From Haplomitrium mnioides (taxonomy: Eukaryota; Marchantiophyta; Haplomitriopsida; Calobryales), in NCBI GenBank assembly GCA_049999725.1, contig JBNGIS010033977.1, positions 1-26,903 on the forward strand: 26,903 nucleotides of DNA, given 5' to 3'. Below are positions 20,185 through 26,903 of the stretch, in pieces (the stretch's first letter is position 1; every line of letters starts with the position of its first letter). The translations under genes and the position numbers were made by a program. The notes beneath the pieces were generated by a model. That model was given only the letters and a program-made list of their open reading frames with translations, was not told the origin of the DNA and searched no databases.

Positions 20185-21558
20185 GGTCTACTAGTCAGGG
20201 GAGATGCGTGAGGGGATGTGCCTGAGTGTCTCTTCTTAGGCCATCGCTTTAAGCGGATCATTTACCCTGCGGCTAAAAATAGTGAACCAATAGTCTACTA
20301 GCCTCTTTTCTTTGTCCTGCTATTCAACAAGTTCTTCTTATGCAAGCCTATTCAGCTCTATTATCTTAGCTGAAGCTTTCCATTCTTGATGAGAGCTGAA
20401 AAATAGCTTGTTCATTTTATCCCCTTCTTCAAACCACTCAGCACTTGAGCGGATCTTGGTTCCTTTGGTTGTGTAATCTTCAAAGAACTCTAGAGCTATC
20501 ATATGTTTATCTAGCTCCTCTTGGAGAAGAGTGTTGTTTTGGTCTTCCTCAATCTAAGCTCTAAGAGTATTTACTTTGCCTCTGAGCATCACTTCTTCCG
20601 CTCTCTTGAGGTAGACTTTTCTAAAACCTGAATTCTCTCAACCATTTAGTGATTTGTTGATTGCCTTTTCCCACCATTCTGATTTCTTGCCAGCTCCTTT
20701 GGCTGGTCTTGGCACATAACTTCAAAGTTCCTCCAACTTAGTGACTACTGAGGGATCTTCGAGGTGGGAGACATTGAGCCTAAAAAAAGTAGTTTTGAGA
20801 GCTAAGTGACCCTTAAACATTAACGCCATGAATATAAGTAGATGGTCAGTGCATGACAAGCCCCCCACATTTATGACCTTGGCCTTGTAGGACTGATGCA
20901 AGAGACTTGTTGGGATGTAGAATCTATCCAGTCTCGCAAGTATTCGCCCTCTTTACTGATTGCTCTATGAGAACTACAATGCACCTAATGTTGCTTGGAA
21001 TGGGCATGCTATTCTCGAGAAAGCTATTAGATCACTCCAAGCTTAGAGTTCCACACCACCTAGGCTGTGGCCATTTCCGCCCCTCTGGTCCCATCTGTGT
21101 TTTACCATGTTAAAATCGCCTCCCATAATCTAGTTCATATCTTAAGGAAGTGAGTGCATGAGCTCAGTTCACATCCTTTGTCTCTCATTGGCAAGGTTGG
21201 TGTAGATGTTGAGCACGCCAAATTTCCCTCCTGACAAGCCATTCAAATCTATCCACAAAGCATGAACATTGCATAGAGAGTAGTTCCCTTTGTAGAATGG
21301 AGCCAACTTAGCTGATATACCAGTGCCCACTCCACCCTTGGATCTCTCTACTTTTGTAGACCATATCTCTCCACAAGGCCAGAGCAATTTCAGCAAGAAT
21401 CTACCTCTGGGTGCACTTAGTTTGTGTTCTTGAATAAAAATGACATTGATGCATGACTTGAATTTTTTGATAAAATCGATAATAGCTTCCTTTTTGCATT
21501 TGTCCTTACCAATCCCTCTGACATTGTAGCTAAGGAATCGAATCTTCATGGAGAACAT
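20185..21558 (-). pseudogene. L1 ORF2 start: apurinic-type endonuclease and linker
   Basis: ATG at 21558 (MFSMKIRFLSYNVRGIGKD) opens 129 uninterrupted codons of an EEP-family endonuclease, the enzyme that nicks the target. The N of SYNVRG and the E of FIQEHKLS are the expected metal/active-site residues, and GGVGTGISAKL follows. A stop after the ERQRM residues breaks it. The rest of the nuclease and the linker to RT are seen only as pieces in shifting frames (for example LDKHMIALEFFEDYTTKGTK and EWFEEGDKMNKLFFS near 20400-20520, the latter a known pre-RT motif in plant L1s). This start is chosen because the NVRG motif lies eleven residues in, the usual position. Confidence 0.88.
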
Positions 21559-21899
21559 GATAGAGGGCTAGCCATCAAATCCTCCTTACCAAGAATGTCA
21601 TCCATCACATTGATGCTTGAACCATCCAAGATCGGAGAATTATGAGGTTCCAGATCCAGGGAGCCAAAGGTGGCAGCTTGAGGAGCAACTAGAGACGGAG
21701 ACTTTCATGCTTGAATATGATGCGTAGGAGGAGTAGAAGTAGTTGCTTCTTCGGTACCCGACACTTGTGGCGGTCTACTCTTGATATTCCATCTTATAGA
21801 GGGCCTCTCCACCAATTTCTCCTTGTTTCAGAGGGTGGGCTTGGGAGTTTTGAGGAACAAAGAAGGGGATCTCCTAGTGTAATGGCGTGTCACCTTCCT

Positions 21900-22960
21900 C
21901 TATTCTCCATCCAATTCTGATGTAGGGGAATTAGATTTCTCTACACTGATGGAAGAAGTGAGAGGAGCATTAGATGGTAAACTAAATCTGTCCTCTACTA
22001 GGCTTCTTGTCTGTCCTATGGAGGGGATGTCCGACGAGAATACAAGAGGGGGACTATTGGCTTCCTCTTCAGGATTGGAGGGTTGTGTCTGTTGCGATTT
22101 CAAGCATATATCCTTCCCATGACACTTGACTTTGCTTCATGGTGTTGCCAACATCTCTGCATGTCTTGAGGCTTGTCCTAGAGGCAATACTGATGGAGAC
22201 TTTATCATAGAGGGAGCTATTGGGGTTGAGGTTCCAAGCAAGTCCTCGATAGCTTTGGAGGGACCTCGAACCTTTCTTGCTAGGGATGTGCTCAAGGTGG
22301 CTTGAGTTGTTATGACCATCTTAGCCTTCCATTTTTCTCTAGAAAAATCTCCCTTTCCTTGCTTGGACCAGTTGAGGATGTGGCCCAAGGGGCAGTCTCT
22401 TATGAAGTGGTCGAGGCTGCGATACCCAAGACATCTTAGTGGGATGTTGTCATATTCCACTTCTTGAAGGAATTGCTTCCCCCCATGCTTTTTGAGTCCA
22501 ATAGTGGTCACCACTCCCTCATATGTGTCCAGTTCCATACAAAACTTGCTATGCATTTCTCTCTCAACAGGGGGGAATAGCCACCACCTTGCCAAAACTT
22601 GTTGCCGCCTTTGAAATCTGATTGCGGAATTCCTCTGGGAAGAAATGGAAGGTGATCCATTTAGGAGCTGCTCTCTTTGCTTTTGAGATGGGATCAATAA
22701 ATGAATGGAGCACATCTTTTCTTCAAGAGGATTGGTCCTCCGGCCAGAAGTTTCAACCTGGATTGCTTATTTTAGGTTTTGATCATGAAGAAGCCTTTAC
22801 CGAGCGTTCTTAGAATTAAGGCTGAGATGTTGAGAGCCCAACATATTTTTTTCAACCATTCCTCGAGCTCCTTCAGCCCTGAAAAGAAACCGCAAAACCT
22901 ACCAACTAGGAGAGACTTGCCCAGCTCTCGGGAGGTAGCCTTTGTCAAACTGTCATCCAA
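21900..22960 (-). pseudogene. L1 ORF1: DUF4283-like domain, zinc knuckle, Ser/Pro-rich tail
   Basis: ORF1 of plant L1s is an RNA-binding protein. The segment 22960-22772 (SLLVGRFCGFFSGLKELEEW, then TLGKGFFMIK) fits the N-terminal DUF4283 pattern. After shifts, 22715-22137 gives FPPVEREMHSKFCMELDTYE and then PLRCLGYRSLDHFIRDCPLG, with the C-x2-C-x4-H-x4-C spacing of a zinc knuckle in which the second Cys is Tyr. A Ser/Pro-rich tail is open at 22103-21900. The true start codon was not found: the first in-frame codon of this open stretch is TTG and a TGA lies just upstream, so the N-terminus is damaged. About 340 bp (21559-21899) between the ORFs show no clear domain. Confidence 0.75.
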
Positions 22961-23386
22961 CTCAATGTCTCAATTCGGAAGAGTTTTTTTCCACCTTGAT
23001 GGTCCTGGTTGGGAAGCCAGACTAGGCGTACGCTAAGGGTTTCCTGTTCTCTCCACCACATCTACACGAGAAGGAGATCCTTTCTCCCAAGCTCTTGAAG
23101 TGGCCATAACTTAAGAACAAAAGAGAGGGCTGATACCAAAGCCAATGCAACTTGATGTTAGTGTCAGCACACTTCCCTTTCGTTCTTGCCTCCCATTTCC
23201 ACTCCATCTGCCAAACCTTAGCTTCTTACCCGCATGGCATCTTGCACCATTGCCTTCCTTTCTCTGCTACTCCTGACTAGCATTTTATCAATGCACTCTA
23301 TTTTCTCCTCTTTTCACCCATTTACACCCATTTTGTAGCTCGTTAATCTCGGCCCGCTTGCTCAAAAACACAAGATGTAGCTTGCT

Positions 23387-23738
23387 AGACATGCGTGTAG
23401 TTGTTCGTAGCTCACTCCGCATATTTCTTCAGAACAAACCTTCATTGGGAGCTTTGCTACTTCATCGCGAGCTCCACCACTCCATCGCCAACTTGTCATC
23501 TCCATTGTTGAACTGACTCCCGTAGCTTTCTCCCTCAACCTCACGATTTTTCTCCAGACCTACATGTAGTCTATTTGTAGCTCATCCCACATATTTCTTC
23601 AAATCAAACTTTCATTGCAAGCTTCAATACTTCATCGTGAGCTCCACCACTCCATTGCAAACCTGTCATCTCCATCGCCAAACTAACTCCCACACCTTCT
23701 CATGTAGCCTCACAATTTTTCTCCAGACATGCGTCTAA
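23387..23738 (-). repeat. 169-bp tandem repeats in the L1 5' UTR
   Basis: Repeat starts at 23387 (agacatgcgtgtag), 23556 (agacctacatgtag) and 23725 (agacatgcgtctaa) are each exactly 169 bp apart. Both full copies carry a shared core (catatttcttca near 23418 and 23587; gagctccaccactccat near 23470 and 23639; catctccat near 23497 and 23666), and the third is only a short partial start. There are two full copies plus a fragment. Confidence 0.82.
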
Positions 23739-23792
23739 TCACGACCTCCTGTATATCGTGAGCAGCAAAGTTGCAAAACAATTTTTCTATCC

Positions 23793-23960
23793 TCATACAC
23801 CTTTTTTTTTCTCTTTGGGTGCTACTTTGGGATGTTGTCGTGCTGTTGTTGTGATGTTGTCTTACACGCATTTTTTTTTTCTTTCGAGTGATGTGTTGCA
23901 ATATTGTCGTTCACGCAATTTTTCTTCTTCGGGTGCTACATTGCAATGCTCTCTATATGA
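23793..23960 (+). repeat. Short imperfect repeats with T runs
   Basis: Three imperfect copies of a pattern 'cacgca/cacc, T run, ttcgggtgctac, ttgcaatgttgtcg' begin near 23793, 23864 and 23913. Spacing is uneven (about 71 and 50 bp), so this is a degenerate minor repeat within the L1 5' UTR. Confidence 0.5.
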
Positions 23961-24328
23961 GCGACCTTCTCTTGAAAAAACCTCTTGAAAGCTCCATTTC
24001 ACCTTGCATGATCACCTGCTTGTGCATAAGAGTGAACTTCTCTATTGCACCTTCTCATTGCGCACATCGCGCAGAGAGAAGAGGCACCCTCAAATGTTGT
24101 CGAATGTTGCGTTTGTGTCTGCTTATGAAGCTCTCTACCATTTCTGCTCGATACTCCCTAAGGAAAAATCATGAGCAACAACAAGGACGTGACCATCACG
24201 ACGCCAACCACGATCATTCACGACGACTCCAGTTCTCACAACCAGAAAATAAACCCATATAGAATTTCTCATTACTGACTAACAAGTTTCACCAAATGCA
24301 TCTTGGAAGGGGTGGCATTCTCATCCTC

Positions 24329-24342
24329 CTCCTTAAACCATT
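24329..24342 (-). repeat. L1 target-site duplication, right copy
   Basis: ctccttaaaccatt is identical to 17130-17143. It continues into copia-B protease codons on the right, which places the L1 5' end at 24328. Confidence 0.85.
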
Positions 24343-24402
24343 CTTTATGGCCTGCCATGTGGTTTGAGCATGCAAAATAAAAAAACCACTTTGTCTTCAT
24401 TG
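24329..24402 (-). pseudogene. Copia-B fragment: protease active-site region
   Basis: Read on the minus strand from 24400, the codons give KTKWFFYFACSNHMAGHKEW followed by FKE. Copia proteases have the pattern W-x-x-DSG-C-SNHMTG; here the SNHM part is kept but the DSG catalytic triad reads YFA. The reading frame continues across the L1 (through the duplicated EWFKE codons) into the fragment ending at 17143, showing both pieces are one element. On its other side it is cut by the copia-A LTR. Confidence 0.75.
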
Positions 24403-24840
24403 TGTTGATAAATCAAAGAGAGAGATCAAAGAGAGACCCAATGAGATTTCATAAGGATGATATGGTCAACTTCTTCTCTTATACTTTATTGCAAAAGTAT
24501 TTCTACAGCAAACAAGCAAGTGTATTTGGGTGAGTGCCCCTCATCCCTTTTATATACCTACAAGGCTACCCTCTGTAGCCACACAAACTCAAACACATCC
24601 TCAGCCATATGATACAAAACTATCTCCTCAACCACACGATACAAATACAAGAGATATACCCTAACCAAATACCTAATCTACATGCATACATACATACACT
24701 GCATACGCTAGCATAATACCAGCCATACAACCAGAAAACTAGATCACCTTGGTATACCACCATGGCATACTATCAGTAGAATACTAGATCACACTGGTAT
24801 ACCAACTGTAGAACGAGTGACAGAGCTGGATATCTCGATA
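24403..24840 (-). repeat. 3' LTR of copia-A
   Basis: The LTR lies directly next to the polypurine tract at 24841-24852 and ends in TGTTGATAA (24403 on the + strand), i.e. ...TTATCAACA on the element strand. Its element-strand start, TATCGAG, is expected to be TG..., so one base has probably changed. On the element strand it has a TATA box (24551-24556), followed about 60 bp later by AATAAA (complement of 24485-24490), the usual U3-R arrangement. The 5' LTR is outside the window. The flanking target duplication would be about cattg (24398-24402), unconfirmed. Confidence 0.8.
24545..24556 (-). promoter_or_regulatory. TATA box of the copia-A LTR
   Basis: On the minus strand this reads tatataaaaggg, a strong TATA match near the middle of the LTR. 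The putative poly(A) signal AATAAA lies downstream at 24490-24485. Confidence 0.6.
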
Positions 24841-24852
24841 CTCCCCCTCGAG
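24841..24852 (-). other. Polypurine tract of copia-A
   Basis: On the minus strand the sequence is ctcgagggggag, immediately before the LTR and just after the end of the RNase H coding frame. This is the standard position and composition of a copia plus-strand primer. Confidence 0.82.
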
Positions 24853-26903
24853 CTCAATGCATGTACTCCAAGTTGATCTCTGAATTTCCGCAGCTTCTTT
24901 GCACCCAATGACTTGGTAAAAATATCAGCCACCTAATCCTCAGTGCTAACATATTTCAGATCAACCATCCTTGCCAATATTTTCTCCCTCAAATAGTGGT
25001 AGTGCACCTCAATATGCTTTCAGCGTGCATGGAAAACTGGATATTGCTTAAATTGTCACAATAAACCTCCACTACTCTGTTCACACTAACTCCCAAATCA
25101 TGGAGGAGTTTAAGCAGCCATGCCACCTCACATGTACCCATGGCTGCACCTCTATACTCAGTCTCTGTGCTTGAGAGCGCAACCATTGGTTGCTTCTTAC
25201 TGCTCCACGCTGTCCCAGCGCTACCAAATGAAAATACAAACCCACTTGTTGATCTTCAATCACCTGCACTGCCTGCCCAATTTGCATCTGTAAAACCAGA
25301 AATATGGAGCTTCTTACCACTCTCATAGAACATGCCATACTATACTTTTGACTTCACATATCGAAGAATATGACACATTGCATCAAGGTGCGGCTTCCGT
25401 GGACTTTGCATAAATTGACTTACCAGACCTACAGCATAACTCAGGTTTGGTCTTGTGATGGTGAGATAAATCAGACTCCCTACCATCTGTCTATAACTGG
25501 TGGAATCTTCCACCAACTCTCCTATGTGATTACTCAGCTTAGAATTATGATCCAAAGAAGTTGCAATTGGTTTGCAACCTATCATCCCATACTTGGACAA
25601 CATTTCCAATGCATATTGCCTTTGTATCATCCAGATACCCTTCTCTGATTTAATCACTTCAATGCCAAGAAAAAATCTCACCTCTCCAAGATCCTTCATC
25701 TCAAACTTTTGTTGCAGTAACAACTTTACCTCTGTTATGTCCTGCATACTATCTCCAGACATAACGAGATCATCCACATAAATGAGAATAAGCATGGTAC
25801 CTTTCTCTATTTTTTTGATGTACATTGAGTAGTCTACATCAGAAACTTTGAGTCCTACTATCACAAGATATTCACCTATCTTGTTGGATCATGCACGTGG
25901 TGTTTGCTTCAACCTATACAATGCCTTCTTCAATCTACAAACATGATTTGGATTCTCCAAATCAGCAAAACTTGGTGGTTGTGTCATATAAACCTCTTCT
26001 TCTAATTCCCCATGCAAAAATGCATTCTTTACATCCATTTGATGTAAGGACCATTGTTTTGCTATAGCCAATGCAATGATTGCTCTAATTGTTGTCATTC
26101 TTGCTACCAAACTGAATGTTTCCTCATAATTTATGCCCTAGGTCTGTGCATACCCTTTGGCAATCAACCTTGCTTTGAATCTGCTTGTGCTTACATCTTC
26201 ATGTCTCTTCAACTTGTACACCCACTTACATCCAATGGCTTTCTTCTCTTTGGGCAATGTAACCAAATCCCATGTTTGGTTTCTATGAAGAGCATCCATC
26301 TCTTCTACCTTAGCAGACTCCTATCTTTCATCACCAACAACATCATCAAATATGACAGGTTCTTTCTCCATGATAACATGTACCATACATCCATGATGAG
26401 ATGCAGTGAATCCTTTAATACTGAATCTGTCAATAAGGTACTTCACTCTTTCACTTCTGTGCATAGGTATGCCTTGCACTTTTTCTTCCAGATGTCTTGA
26501 ACCTGGCGTTGTAACTAAAGGCAATCCTAGCTCTTCATCAATACTCTTTGGTTCACTGCCATACGATTCATCATGAGAACTCCTTGATGTCATATCTGCA
26601 ACACTTTCTTGTGTTGTATTGGTTGAAGCACATTGCTCCAAATTGCTGCGCAGTCTTCCTTGCCATGGACTGCTGCTACTACTACTACTTCCACTTTGTA
26701 GGCCACTCAAACTTTGTGTTTGCTGACTTTGTAATAACACAACATATTTTGCTTTCACATCATATTCTGTCATAGTCTATTTGCCTTTGACATCAACTGT
26801 GTCATCCTCAATTTTTAGACCATACCATGTACTTAATTCATTAAAGACTACGTCTCTGTCGCAGCTCACTGCAAGCATTCAGGATCAGATTTCTCTAATC
26901 CAG
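24853..26903 (-). pseudogene. pol: Copia-A pol: integrase end, reverse transcriptase, RNase H (partial)
   Basis: Reading leftwards from the window edge: the post-integrase segment (RDVVFNELSTWYG near 26840, a Ser-rich spacer, then RSERVKYLIDRF near 26430), and the RT (QMDVKNAFLHGELEEEVYMT near 26020; CRLKKALYRLKQ; LIYVDDLVMSGD with the catalytic YVDD at 25769-25780, intact; LGEVRFFLGIEV). The C-terminus has LTITRPNLSYAVGLVSQFMQ and the RNase H motifs FTDANWAGS and ALSSTETEYRGAAMGTCEV, ending in KYVSTED, a stop, then VADIFTKSLGAKK. Stops interrupt at about 26140, 25890, 25337, 25255 and 24935, with a frameshift near 25025. It is much better preserved than the gypsy or L1, so probably younger. 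The upstream half is outside the window. Confidence 0.93.

Larger units (their letters stand above)
17142..24328 (-). mobile_element. Near full-length L1-type LINE
   Basis: A minus-strand non-LTR retrotransposon of about 7.2 kb. From its 5' end (24328) it has a 5' UTR with tandem repeats, ORF1 (about 22960 to 21900), ORF2 starting at 21558 with endonuclease, RT and a zinc-finger C-terminus ending at 17646, a 3' UTR, and a short A tail (T run at 17142-17148 on the + strand). A perfect 14-bp target duplication brackets it, so the 5' end is probably intact, which is unusual because most LINEs are 5'-truncated. Both ORFs contain stops and frameshifts. Confidence 0.87.
22961..24328 (-). promoter_or_regulatory. 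L1 5' UTR, probable internal promoter region
   Basis: About 1.37 kb lie between the start of the ORF1 remnant and the right target duplication. No coding domain was recognised. It contains two sets of tandem repeats (23387-23738 and about 23793-23960) and CpG-containing stretches. LINEs carry their promoter inside the 5' UTR, so this is the expected place for it, but no specific promoter element could be identified. It is assigned to the L1 only because the target duplication lies beyond it. Confidence 0.55.

Noticed and set aside
23758-24262. Plus-strand ORFs of 76 and 124 codons
   Set aside because: They fall in the repeat- and T-rich L1 5' UTR, have runs of Phe and Ser/Cys, and match no family.
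24682-24700. catacatacatac-type microsatellite
   Set aside because: It is only a few units long and lies within the copia-A LTR; not a notable feature.

Overview
This window is intergenic plant nuclear DNA made almost entirely of old, nested retrotransposons. The signs are long Ty3/gypsy, Ty1/copia and L1-type coding remnants full of stop codons and frameshifts, a primer-binding site complementary to plant tRNA-Trp, AT richness and CpG decay. No host gene, rRNA, tRNA or CRISPR array was recognised. The organism cannot be named; a large-genome land plant or relative fits best.

Positions 1-16776 are one degraded Ty3/gypsy element on the + strand. It has a 5' LTR cut by the window edge (1-718), a tRNA-Trp PBS (721-738), gag with a broken CCHC knuckle, a pre-protease domain, a large repeat array, reverse transcriptase (FLDD), RNase H, integrase, and a 3' LTR ending at 16776. 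The array (2438-12220) is the standout: the protease-linker-pre-RT segment, expected once, is present six times in tandem as units of about 1.3 kb. All five internal junctions are the same, and a short AATT/ATT microhomology lies at the junction. The first and last units share a stretch of about 425 bp that is almost identical, while the middle units are clearly diverged, which suggests gene conversion. Unit 1 is split by a 1.9-kb CpG-richer insertion (3510-5402) that looks like a solo LTR.

Positions 16777-24402 are an older copia element (copia-B, minus strand), now seen only as two short pieces of protease/GAG-pre-integrase coding sequence. They flank a near full-length L1-type LINE (17142-24328, minus strand). 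The LINE is bounded by a 14-bp target-site duplication that falls in the copia-B protease reading frame. It carries ORF1 (DUF4283-like plus a decayed zinc knuckle), ORF2 (endonuclease, RT with a destroyed FADD box, zf-RVT-like C-terminus), a 3' UTR with a short A tail, and a long 5' UTR with 169-bp tandem repeats.

Positions 24403-26903 are the 3' half of a second copia element (copia-A, minus strand): a 438-bp 3' LTR with TATA and poly(A) signals, a polypurine tract, RNase H, RT (YVDD intact) and the end of the integrase region, running off the window. The gypsy element, the L1 and copia-A all lie within a stretch of about 430 bp of copia-B, so the window records at least four insertion events plus the 1.9-kb insertion inside the gypsy element.
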